Below are positions 18,732-27,152 of a stretch of 64,000 bases of DNA, in pieces (the first letter of the stretch is position 1; the number at the start of each line of letters is the position of its first letter). Position numbers and translations under genes: made by a program. The notes under the pieces are model-generated. The model worked only from the letters and a program-made list of their open reading frames with translations, did not search any database and was not told the DNA's origin. The stretch comes from Bacteroidaceae bacterium HV4-6-C5C (GTDB lineage: Bacteria; Bacteroidota; Bacteroidia; Bacteroidales; Bacteroidaceae): the NCBI GenBank assembly GCA_007896885.1, contig VOIU01000007.1:122686-186685 (forward strand). The letters run 5' to 3'.

Positions 18732-20555
18732 TTACCAACCAGTAGTTTGAGTTAACTTGAACCCTTTTTCAGTATACAAATCTATTTCTTGTTTGCCTAT
18801 AGGTGAACAATAGCTTCTATCAGTAAAAGGATCACGTACTTGAGCATTAGTTGGGATATAATAACCTACCATTTCTGCAGCATTTTTCCCATCAAAAGTG
18901 ACGATAGTTCCATCTTCCTTTTTCACTTTACGCTTACCTGCATCAGCAGGAGTCAAATACGCAGGAACTTCTTTTTGCATGTCTACCCATGGTCCTACCA
19001 TTGTGTCAGGATATTTAGTATTATCCATATAATCCAATTTCTTCCAACGTTTAATGTCCAACAAGCGACTAGGCTCATAAACCATCTCCATACGGCGTTC
19101 ACGACGAATTTCCCAAATTAAAGCAGGAACGTCTGCATCTCTCGCTGGATCAAAACTATCCGTAATATCACTCAACTTCATATCAGTTGTTTTCTTCAGC
19201 CCTTTTGCTAAAGATGTGGCATCCAATGGTCTATGTCTTAAAACATTAATAGAATTATCAATATCAGTCTGCGTCACTACTCCCAATTCAGCCTTTGCCT
19301 CAATCCAGTTTAATAATACTTCTGCATAGCGAATGACCGGAGCATCATTGGTATTAGTATTACTAGCATACATCGGAACAACCCCAGGATTAGGCAATGT
19401 AAGAGCATTACGATCTATAAATTTAGAAGCATAAAGTAGCGTAGAAGAGTTGATACTAATATGGTCAATAAATGTAGCTTCAAAACGAGGGTCTCGAGTT
19501 TTTGCTAGATTAGCAATATTTAAGGCTTTAGCGTTTTCAAGAGTGGAATTTTGGTAAACTTTTCCATCTTGGCATATAAAAGATTTCACCAATGCAAGAT
19601 TAGGAGCTGGGTCTTGGCTTTCTTGCCCATTTGAATAAGAAGCAACTTGATGTTTTAGCTGCTCTGCAGTATAATGCCTATACATTATAGCTTCTTTATT
19701 TCCTTTCAAGTCTTGTGAGCCAAAAACGTCACGAAGTGGCGCATCAATCGCATAATTGCCACTATTGATTACTATTTCGGCAGCATCTTTAGCTAGCTGC
19801 AAATACTTTGTTGCTGCAGCTTGGTCACCATTATGATATTTCTGCCATGTTCCTTCGAACAACATCCATCGTGAAGCAAAAGCTGCTGCAACATAACGAT
19901 TTAACACGTTAGCTCCATCATTTTTACGCATATTGACTAATACCTCGTTCTTTAGCAAGTCGTAGACCTTATCCATTACAACGACACGAGTATCACGATC
20001 TTTATACATCGTTTTATAGTCATCATTACTAAATGTGGTTTCAAAGTATGGCACATCACCAAATACACTCACTAAACGAACATAAGCAAAACATTTAAAA
20101 AATGCCGCTACAGAGTGCCAATGATTATATGCCTCTTCTGATACATTCCCTTTCATCTTAGACTCTAACCTTTCCATAAATAAATTCGCTTTGCGAACCC
20201 ACGAAAAGTTCCAATTTGGACCACCATATTGAGTTAAAAAACCATCCAAATCTGTAGCACTTGAGCTACCTCGACTACTAGGTATAGCATTTTCAAATGA
20301 TGATTGTTTGCCCGTTGAAGCTAGATCATCAGAGAATGTTTGGGCTTTTAATGGAGTATATGCTGTAGCCCAACCATCAGCATAGCCAACAAAGTAATTC
20401 CGATAAAACCCATTAGCAAACAAGCGGGCGTCCATTTCTGTTTTCCAAAAAGTTTCATCCGATGGGACATTCAATTGCGGACGATCTAATATATCATCAC
20501 AAGATATGAGTAACAAGATTGCAACTGATAATATTGTAAATACATTTTTTTTCAT
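18732..20555 (-). CDS. SusD/RagB family outer-membrane lipoprotein
   Basis: 607-residue surface lipoprotein. The N-terminus MKKNVFTILSVAILLLISCDD gives a lipobox with Cys19. The fold is the SusD type, with the N-terminal NVPSDETFWKTEMDARLFANGFYRNYF region and the C-terminal IRRERRMEMVYEPSRLLDIKRWKKL motif typical of the family. SusD caps the SusC barrel and binds the ligand. Encoded 13 nt after the SusC gene, so the two form one importer. The substrate is not readable from sequence; its neighbours suggest wall-derived glycan or peptide fragments. Confidence 0.95.
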   Translation of the reverse strand: MKKNVFTILSVAILLLISCDDILDRPQLNVPSDETFWKTEMDARLFANGFYRNYFVGYADGWATAYTPLKAQTFSDDLASTGKQSSFENAIPSSRGSSSATDLDGFLTQYGGPNWNFSWVRKANLFMERLESKMKGNVSEEAYNHWHSVAAFFKCFAYVRLVSVFGDVPYFETTFSNDDYKTMYKDRDTRVVVMDKVYDLLKNEVLVNMRKNDGANVLNRYVAAAFASRWMLFEGTWQKYHNGDQAAATKYLQLAKDAAEIVINSGNYAIDAPLRDVFGSQDLKGNKEAIMYRHYTAEQLKHQVASYSNGQESQDPAPNLALVKSFICQDGKVYQNSTLENAKALNIANLAKTRDPRFEATFIDHISINSSTLLYASKFIDRNALTLPNPGVVPMYASNTNTNDAPVIRYAEVLLNWIEAKAELGVVTQTDIDNSINVLRHRPLDATSLAKGLKKTTDMKLSDITDSFDPARDADVPALIWEIRRERRMEMVYEPSRLLDIKRWKKLDYMDNTKYPDTMVGPWVDMQKEVPAYLTPADAGKRKVKKEDGTIVTFDGKNAAEMVGYYIPTNAQVRDPFTDRSYCSPIGKQEIDLYTEKGFKLTQTTGW

Positions 20556-20568
20556 ATATGGATCTATT

Positions 20569-23500
20569 TTAAAAGTTTAACTGAAGACCTACTGACATAT
20601 TTTTCATTGTCGGAGTACCAACACCTGTACGTCCTGAATTATAATTACTTGAATTAAACATAGAGTAGCCAGAAACCACCTCAGGATCAATAGGTAAGCC
20701 TTTCAAATTATCAAATGTGAAGAAATTTTCACAAGCAATGTATATACGAGCCTTATTTATTAACGCTTTTTTTGTCCAAACAACCGGCAATGTATAACCG
20801 AGTGTAATATTTTTGATGCGAATATAAGACATATCAAGCAAATAACGATCTTGTACCTGCATATTGTATCCTGAATTGGCCCCACCCATATTGACAGCTG
20901 CCGGATAAAAAGCATTTAAACGATCCTCTGTCCAATAATTTCCAGCAAAAGCTTGTGGCATAGCACCGTCACCCGTATTAAAGCCAGGTATAGCAAGGAA
21001 ACCAGCGCCCCATATTTTACGGCTACCTACCCCCTGCATAAAAATAGAACAATCAAAACCTTTATACTCTGCTCCCAACCGAAATCCATATTCATAACGT
21101 GGTGTAGAATTACCTATTACTTCCAAGTCGCCTGTATTTCTTTTCCCGTCTTCATTAGTTGTTATTGACCGGGAACCGTCATCAATCTTTCCATCACCGT
21201 TCAAATCTTTATATTTTACATCACCAGGACCAAATAGGAATGTTCCGCTTTGGAAATAATCTTGATATACAGCATTGGGGTCACTCAACTTATTCACTTG
21301 CTTAGCACCTGTTGTACCTTTGGCTACTTCTTTACCATTCAGAGCGAAAGTTGTTACTAATTTCCCGTTCTCATATACAAAATCATCTTTTTGATAGAGT
21401 CGATCAGTACGGTATCCCCAGATTTCGCCATATGTTTTACCAACATACCAACTATCAATACTTTTGGTATCTCCATAAGCCGTAATTTCTGTTTTGGCAT
21501 CAGATAAAGTAAACATAGCATTAACAGATAATCCGTTATTAAAACGGTGATTATAATCAATAGCGAGTTCCCAACCTCTTGTTCGTAAAGAGCCGAAATT
21601 ACCTTTGGGCGAACCTGTTCCAAAAGTATATGTAGCACCCTCACCCGGAACAATCATATTCTTAGTATCGCGCTGATACCAGTCTAATGTTATTCCCAAT
21701 TCAGCATTAAAGAAGCGTGCATCAAGGCCTAAGTCCAATGTGTAAATATCTTGCCATGTAATATTCCGATCGACAGCTGCTGGAGTACCAGCATAAATAA
21801 TAGGATTACCACTTGGGTCAAGCCAGCTTAATTGCCCTTGGTCGATAGTAGGTACATAAAGTGAATTAGAAACTGTTTGGTCGCCAATCATACCCCAAGA
21901 TCCACGAATTTTCATAGTTGAAAGGGTTGGTCTCGCCCATTCCATAAACGATTCTTCACTTAAACGCCACCCTGCAGAGAAAGAAGGGAAAGTACGCCAT
22001 TGTAAACTGCCAGGAAACTTCGATGATCCATCATAACGAACGTTAGCTTCCAAAAGATATTTGTCCATCAAACTGTAGTTTATACGACCAAAATATCCAA
22101 GCTGACCCTCCCAATACATATTACCACTAGCTGTTTGTGTGCCCATAGTTTTATCCCAACTAGGATTAACAATATCAGTCAAATTCGTAATTTGAGACCA
22201 ATTTTCTTCTTGGTCCCAATCAGCACGATTTACACCTAACAAAAACTTCAAGTTGTTTTCATCATTTATTTGCCAATTATAATTAGTAGTAATATTTAAC
22301 GTATGCCGATTAGCGTTGATTCCCGAACGATAAATATGGTCAGGGTTAGCACCATCAGCTGTATATTGATTATATAGCAAGTCATAAGCAGGCATAGCAC
22401 CTTCCGAACTATCAGATACTACTTGTCCCTGATTATTAACATAAACCTGCTTACCATTCGCATCCAATCTCTTTACTGGAGAAGTCCAAGTATTGGCAGC
22501 AGTAAACTTAGTTCCATTTCTCTTCCAGATTTGATCTTCTCCAGAATAAGTGTAGTCAAAATCAAATTTCCAATCTTTCGTTATCTGCAAAGTAGCTCCT
22601 ACATTGAAACTCAAATAATTATTCAACAGATTCGCTGTATTTGCTTGATGAATTTCCGAAGCCGGGCTTCTTAATTCATTACCATTCTCATCATAACCCA
22701 TCGGATAAGTTGAATCCCACCGATAAAGATACAACCATGGGTCAGCTGTAGTAGAGCTAGTGGCGTATGCATAACGCTTGCTGCGCTTTGAATAATTGGC
22801 TCCCGCACGAACAGTAAGATATTTATTAACTTCGGTACTTAAACGGATAGATCCGTTGTATCGGCGAAAGTCATCATTCTTGGCTAACTTCATCAAGCCT
22901 GTTTGATCCAGATATCCTAATCCAACATTAAATATGGTTTTACCGCTTCTTCCATTAATAGAAACATTATGTGTTTGAGAGGGTGTCCATTCGCGGATCA
23001 TATAATCATAAGGATCAAAAGTGCGCATAGAGAACTTTCTATTTGAAGCATCCACATACCAATCGCGACCATATACAAACGGATCATTAACTCCTATTTT
23101 ACCCCCATAAGTTTTTTGCCATTCTTTGGCCTTTCCTAAGCTAACTTCGTCTATGTAGAAAAAAGCGCCAGCAATTGTGCCACCAGAGCGTTTAAGAGCA
23201 TCAATACGATATTGAATGCCATCAACACCAGCCATTTCCATTTTCTTAGAAATATTTTGCCATGAAAAATTCCCAGAATAACTAACGTCTACATTATCAG
23301 TTTTAGATCCTTTCTTTGAAGTAATCAATATAACGCCAAAGGCTGCTTTTGCTCCGTAAATAGACGAAGAAGCAGCATCCTTCAATACCGATATGGATTC
23401 AATATCGTCAGGATTAACCATCTGTATAGAAGGAATTTCTACGTTATCTAGCAATATTAAAGGTGAAGAACTTCCATTAATAGAGCCTATTTGCCCACGG

Positions 23501-24069
23501 ACATTTATTCTAGGATCTGAACCTATTTCACCACTCGGAATCACAACAGATAAACCTGGTGTAGTACCTTGCAAACCACGACCGACATCAGGAATCTGAC
23601 GACCTTCTAGTGTTTTACTAATATCCACAGAAGCCACCGCACCGGTTAAATTCTCTTTTTTCTGAGAGCCATAACCAACAACTACAACTTCTTGAAGCAA
23701 TTCACTATCTTCCTTCAAAACAATTTTCATAGTTTGGGTTGCTTTTACTTCCTGAGGTTGGTAGCCGACATAAGATATTTTTAATACCGCTCCTACCTTT
23801 GTCTTGATCGAGAACTTTCCATTAATATCTGTAATTCCACCATTTGTAGTAGCTTTTTCTACTATACTAGCACCTATTACAGGTTCTCCTTTGGTATCCA
23901 CTACTAAGCCTGTAATAGTTACCGACTGTTGTTGCTCCGTCATCTCACCGGAACCACCTGCAAATCCTAAAGCCATTGTCTTGTTCCCACATAGGAATAA
24001 GACACTTATGCTCATTGCTATAAGGAATTTGCTACATGAAAGTTTTTGCTTTTTGCGATCTTCACTCAT
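20569..24069 (-). CDS. SusC/RagA family TonB-dependent receptor
   Basis: 1166-residue outer-membrane importer. After the signal region comes a carboxypeptidase-regulatory-like domain (about residues 48-130, TITGLVVDTKGEPVIGASI). The linker QEVVVVGYGSQKKENLTGAV, the plug domain (NVRGQIGSINGSSSPLILLDNVEI) and a beta-barrel ending in aromatic QLNF follow. It has no STN domain, so it should not signal through a FecR/ECF pair. The N-terminus MSEDRKKQKLSCSKFLIAMSISVLFLC is longer than a plain signal peptide; an internal ATG could be the true start. The gene is preceded by a 368-nt leader. Confidence 0.95.
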   Translation of the reverse strand: MSEDRKKQKLSCSKFLIAMSISVLFLCGNKTMALGFAGGSGEMTEQQQSVTITGLVVDTKGEPVIGASIVEKATTNGGITDINGKFSIKTKVGAVLKISYVGYQPQEVKATQTMKIVLKEDSELLQEVVVVGYGSQKKENLTGAVASVDISKTLEGRQIPDVGRGLQGTTPGLSVVIPSGEIGSDPRINVRGQIGSINGSSSPLILLDNVEIPSIQMVNPDDIESISVLKDAASSSIYGAKAAFGVILITSKKGSKTDNVDVSYSGNFSWQNISKKMEMAGVDGIQYRIDALKRSGGTIAGAFFYIDEVSLGKAKEWQKTYGGKIGVNDPFVYGRDWYVDASNRKFSMRTFDPYDYMIREWTPSQTHNVSINGRSGKTIFNVGLGYLDQTGLMKLAKNDDFRRYNGSIRLSTEVNKYLTVRAGANYSKRSKRYAYATSSTTADPWLYLYRWDSTYPMGYDENGNELRSPASEIHQANTANLLNNYLSFNVGATLQITKDWKFDFDYTYSGEDQIWKRNGTKFTAANTWTSPVKRLDANGKQVYVNNQGQVVSDSSEGAMPAYDLLYNQYTADGANPDHIYRSGINANRHTLNITTNYNWQINDENNLKFLLGVNRADWDQEENWSQITNLTDIVNPSWDKTMGTQTASGNMYWEGQLGYFGRINYSLMDKYLLEANVRYDGSSKFPGSLQWRTFPSFSAGWRLSEESFMEWARPTLSTMKIRGSWGMIGDQTVSNSLYVPTIDQGQLSWLDPSGNPIIYAGTPAAVDRNITWQDIYTLDLGLDARFFNAELGITLDWYQRDTKNMIVPGEGATYTFGTGSPKGNFGSLRTRGWELAIDYNHRFNNGLSVNAMFTLSDAKTEITAYGDTKSIDSWYVGKTYGEIWGYRTDRLYQKDDFVYENGKLVTTFALNGKEVAKGTTGAKQVNKLSDPNAVYQDYFQSGTFLFGPGDVKYKDLNGDGKIDDGSRSITTNEDGKRNTGDLEVIGNSTPRYEYGFRLGAEYKGFDCSIFMQGVGSRKIWGAGFLAIPGFNTGDGAMPQAFAGNYWTEDRLNAFYPAAVNMGGANSGYNMQVQDRYLLDMSYIRIKNITLGYTLPVVWTKKALINKARIYIACENFFTFDNLKGLPIDPEVVSGYSMFNSSNYNSGRTGVGTPTMKNMSVGLQLNF

Positions 24070-24437
24070 AAATGATTGATGTTTTTGTTAAATTAAAAAG
24101 ATAAATAGATTAAGAATTAGAAATAGAGAATAAAAGTCTCTATTAAGAACTGGATTATATAGATTAATCTTTCATAGGCACATTCTCTTTACGGTATACA
24201 AATTATTAAAGATTTTTAAATTAGGAACCAAGATTTCACAAACTATGAGCCTCAATTTCTTCAACTATAATTAATATTGGTCGTTTTAAGAGATAACTAG
24301 AAATTTAACAAAGGATATAAACTTATATTAAATAAATTCAATAATAGCAAAGATATATATTATTTTAGCATCAAGAACATACATTTTACATTTTTAGCAT
24401 TTGTATGCGTATTTTCACTATTTTCTGCCGGGAATTA
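24070..24437. other. Leader region between the kinase gene and the SusC gene
   Basis: These 368 AT-rich bases contain no credible gene. A leftward -7 element at 24348-24355 would give the SusC transcript a 5' leader of roughly 270 nt, room for leader- or antisense-type control. I do not see a recognised riboswitch. Confidence 0.5.
24348..24355 (-). promoter_or_regulatory. Putative -7 element of the SusC/SusD genes
   Basis: Minus-strand TATCTTTG is a full match to TAnnTTTG. A partial -33 (CTTG) is at a slightly short distance. The call rests mainly on the -7 element. Confidence 0.45.
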
Positions 24438-25286
24438 TTAAGATTCTTCAATATTCATGGCGTGAAACTCGATCAAGCCATTCATTGGAGTTTCTTCAAT
24501 AACTTCAACTACAATACCAAATACATTAGCCACATCACGCAAGATGTCAGCATAGCTGTAGGCTAGAGAACCTACAAAACGAATGGGATAACTCTTGTAG
24601 TCATATTGAAGAACACATTTTTCAAAGAAGCTTTCCAGATTAAGTGTGAGCAAGTTATACACATAATCATCTTCAATGTAATCTGCTAGGAAATAGGATA
24701 TGGTAGAAAGAAAGCGATTAGGAAAAGGACGGTTGTATACAGACTCCATCACCTCATTTGGACCAACCCGGAATTTATCAAAGAAAGCTGTCGTTATATC
24801 TTTAGGAGCCAAACCTTTCAACAGATCGGAAAGAAACATTTTACCAAGTACAGCACCGCTGCCTTCATCGCCAAGTATGTAACCACCAGCTTTGACATTT
24901 TTCACAATAATTTTCCCATCATAAAAGCATGAGTTTGAGCCGGTTCCCAATATACATGCAATTCCCGGGTCACATTTAAATAATCCACGGGCCGCTGCCA
25001 GCAAATCACTTTCGACTTGTATAGGGGTCTTGAACTGTGCAACAAGTGAAGCTCCAAGAATATTCTTTTTCTCATAGGATGAACAACCTGCTCCATAAAA
25101 ATAGACTTGCTCCAGCTTTCTCTTAAAAAAAGTTTCAGGCAATCCCAAACGCACACTCCTACTAATTTCCCTCCGAGTTTGGAAGAATGGGTTAAGCCCT
25201 TCTGTAAAAACACGTTGCAAAATATGGTTATCTTCAACCAAAGCCCACTCTGTACGTGTTGAGCCACTTTCGGCAATTAGTTTCAT
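24438..25286 (-). CDS. BadF/BcrA-type sugar kinase (GlcNAc/MurNAc kinase-like)
   Basis: 282-residue ASKHA-fold kinase, cytoplasmic. It has the phosphate-1 loop AESGSTRTEWALVE at the N-terminus, CILGTGSNSCFYDG and GGYILGDEGSGAVLGK. It is clearly paralogous to the kinase at 45470: both share NPFFQT, VYFYGAGC, DLLAAARGL and RPFPNRFL. The start at 25286 (MKLIAESGST) is chosen because it aligns with the paralog and a -7 element sits 25 nt upstream; a longer reading to 25313 would overlap that element. It is divergent from the salvage genes and may phosphorylate GlcNAc or MurNAc. Confidence 0.85.
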   Translation of the reverse strand: MKLIAESGSTRTEWALVEDNHILQRVFTEGLNPFFQTRREISRSVRLGLPETFFKRKLEQVYFYGAGCSSYEKKNILGASLVAQFKTPIQVESDLLAAARGLFKCDPGIACILGTGSNSCFYDGKIIVKNVKAGGYILGDEGSGAVLGKMFLSDLLKGLAPKDITTAFFDKFRVGPNEVMESVYNRPFPNRFLSTISYFLADYIEDDYVYNLLTLNLESFFEKCVLQYDYKSYPIRFVGSLAYSYADILRDVANVFGIVVEVIEETPMNGLIEFHAMNIEES

Positions 25287-25310
25287 ACCTATTACTTTTA
25301 GATTTGGATA

Positions 25311-25318
25311 CAAATATA
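25311..25318 (-). promoter_or_regulatory. Putative -7 element of the kinase gene
   Basis: Minus-strand TATATTTG matches TAnnTTTG and lies 25 nt upstream of the ATG at 25286, which supports that start. Confidence 0.5.
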
Positions 25319-25418
25319 TAGTTTCTTTTATATATTTCTAACGAAAAAATCATAAAACTTTATATCACCTACATTGAAATCACACATTACTAAGACAGAA
25401 TGAATGTAAAGAAAATAC

Positions 25419-25484
25419 CAATAGATGTAATCTAGCATAACAATAGACGTAATGCTTTATAACAATAAATGATATCTACAGTAA
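25419..25484. repeat. Three-unit 22-bp degenerate tandem repeat
   Basis: Units start at 25419, 25441 and 25463, each with CAATA and ending in TAA. Unit 1 agrees with unit 2 and with unit 3 at 16 of 22 positions each by hand count. The shared core is CAATAGAYGTAAT. A looser ATGTAA lies one further period upstream. Confidence 0.65.
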
Positions 25485-25632
25485 CGTTTTCTGTATTTAT
25501 ATATTCTTTTATTAATGGATTTTTCGCCGTACACATATTATTCAATTTATATACCTAAAGCCATAATGCATGGCGAGTTTTCTTTAAAAAAGATGAAATG
25601 ATGCGCGCGCGTACACGCAATAATATAATAAT

Positions 25633-25702
25633 GTGATTCTTAGAAAAGCTCTTTTCATCAGCTAAAATCACACCATCAAACAACAACAGTTCTTAGAAAA
25701 GC
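25633..25702. repeat. 13-base direct repeats and dyad before the salvage operon
   Basis: TTCTTAGAAAAGC occurs at 25637-25649 and again at 25690-25702. The first copy overlaps an imperfect dyad, 25633-25643 against 25661-25671, ten of eleven bases paired. The second copy lies 72 bases upstream of the -7 element, a plausible regulator site. Confidence 0.5.
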
Positions 25703-25773
25703 CTATTATTGCAAAATATTAATTATAATTCTAAAAATAACAAAACAAGTGTTTTAGATATTAAAATTAATCA

Positions 25774-25781
25774 TATCTTTG
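25774..25781 (+). promoter_or_regulatory. Putative main promoter (-7) of the salvage operon
   Basis: TATCTTTG matches TAnnTTTG and lies 33 nt before the ATG at 25814, so an upstream in-frame start at 25709 would precede the promoter and is rejected. The -33 region shows only a TTTT-type partial match. Confidence 0.55.
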
Positions 25782-25813
25782 TTTTACAAACTTCCCTTAA
25801 GACATATAGTATT

Positions 25814-26980
25814 ATGAAGAATTTACTGCTAATACTCTTTTTTCTTTGCGCTCCGGCAATCAGTCAAGCTCAAGAAAGCCGCGTTATACCCGGTGATGAG
25901 CAAACATCTGAATATTTTCCTATTCTAAAAGGAAAGCAGATTGCTGTATTCTCAAACCACACAGGAATGCTAGGAAATAAACATGTATTGGATATTCTGC
26001 TGGAAAACAAGTTTAATGTAACAGCCATTTTTTCACCCGAGCACGGCTTTCGGGGAGACGCAGATGCAGGCGAGCATGTTGCCAGTTCTGTAGACTCAAA
26101 AACAGGGGTACCCATCCTCTCATTATACGACGGCAAGGAGAAAAAGCCTAGTGCTGCATCTATGGCTAAATTCGATATTCTGATCGTAGATATACAAGAC
26201 GTGGGGTTGCGTTATTATACTTACTATGCCACAATGTGCCGGCTGATGGACGTTTGTGCCGAGTACCACAAAAAAGTTTTAATACTCGACCGCCCTAACC
26301 CGAACGGTCACTATGTAGATGGGCCCATTTTGGACATGAAATACAAATCGGGAGTGGGTTGGCTACCGATTCCGACAGTCCATGGAATGACATTAGGAGA
26401 ATTAGCTCTAATGGTAAACGGTGAAAAATGGTTACCAGAATCACGAAAATGCGATATAACCGTTATCAAATGCAAGAATTACACACACCAGACCCTGTAT
26501 AGATTGCCAATCGCACCTTCCCCCAATTTACCGAATATGAAAGCAGTCTATCTCTATCCTTCTACATGCTATTTTGAAGCAACACCTGTCAGCCTAGGTA
26601 GAGGCACCTCTCTTCCATTTCAAATCTACGGACATCCGGACATGACAGGTTACAGCTATAGCTTTACTCCCAAAAGCATGCCCGGAGCAAAGACTCCGCC
26701 ACAAATGGATAAGCTTTGCCACGGGGTGGATCTGAGCAAATTGAGTGACGAGGAGATTTATGCCAAAGGGATTGATTTAAGCTACATCATCAATGCTTAC
26801 CGCAATCTTAATATTGGCGACAAATTCTTCTACAATTCATTCGAAAAGCTTGTCGGAAGAGACTATGTGCGTAGAATGATTGAAGAAGGCAAAAGCGCTA
26901 ATGAGATAAAAGCGATGTGGAAAAGTGATGTGGAAAAATTCAAAAAACAACGAAGACCATATCTTTTATACAAAGAATAA
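25814..26980 (+). CDS. namZ: DUF1343 exo-beta-N-acetylmuramidase (NamZ-like), copy 1
   Basis: 388-residue secreted glycosidase with signal peptide MKNLLLILFFLCAPAISQAQ. NamZ (DUF1343) enzymes remove MurNAc from the non-reducing end of peptidoglycan fragments in the periplasm or outside. The invariant FSPEHGFRGDADAGEH is present; Glu76 in PEHG is the likely catalytic acid. VDIQDVGLRYYTYYATM and ILDRPNPNG are also conserved. First gene of the long rightward run. It is a diverged paralog of the gene at 39858. Confidence 0.92.
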   Translation: MKNLLLILFFLCAPAISQAQESRVIPGDEQTSEYFPILKGKQIAVFSNHTGMLGNKHVLDILLENKFNVTAIFSPEHGFRGDADAGEHVASSVDSKTGVPILSLYDGKEKKPSAASMAKFDILIVDIQDVGLRYYTYYATMCRLMDVCAEYHKKVLILDRPNPNGHYVDGPILDMKYKSGVGWLPIPTVHGMTLGELALMVNGEKWLPESRKCDITVIKCKNYTHQTLYRLPIAPSPNLPNMKAVYLYPSTCYFEATPVSLGRGTSLPFQIYGHPDMTGYSYSFTPKSMPGAKTPPQMDKLCHGVDLSKLSDEEIYAKGIDLSYIINAYRNLNIGDKFFYNSFEKLVGRDYVRRMIEEGKSANEIKAMWKSDVEKFKKQRRPYLLYKE

Positions 26981-26986
26981 ATACGC

Positions 26987-26994
26987 TATATTTG
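26987..26994 (+). promoter_or_regulatory. Possible internal -7 element before the symporter
   Basis: TATATTTG matches TAnnTTTG just after the NamZ stop codon, 159 nt before the symporter start. It could give the downstream genes an additional promoter. Confidence 0.35.
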
Positions 26995-27152
26995 AAGATT
27001 ATTTACTTTTCAGAGACATCATTCATACAAAACATCGATTATAGCTGATTTCTAAACAGTTTTAAGATAAAGCATTAAAGAAAAGTAGATATCCTAATAA
27101 ATAATATGATAAAAAAGGACGAACATAACATCCATTAAGCCCTGATTAAGAT

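Larger units (their letters stand above)
25287..25813. other. Divergent control region of the salvage locus
   Basis: These 527 bases lie between the leftward kinase gene and the rightward salvage genes and hold no credible gene. They contain promoter elements for both directions, a three-unit 22-bp repeat array, an alternating purine-pyrimidine tract (25601-25619), a pair of 13-base direct repeats and an imperfect dyad. This is the most structured non-coding stretch of the window. Confidence 0.65.

Noticed and set aside
23945..24069. SusC protein as a sigma-signalling receptor
   Set aside because: No STN domain before the carboxypeptidase-like domain and no ECF/FecR genes next to it.
25419..25484. 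22-bp arrays as CRISPR
   Set aside because: Units are directly adjacent with no unique spacers, degenerate, only three to four copies, and no cas genes are nearby.
25709..25813. In-frame upstream extension of NamZ copy 1
   Set aside because: It would begin before the -7 element and would hide the signal peptide inside the protein.
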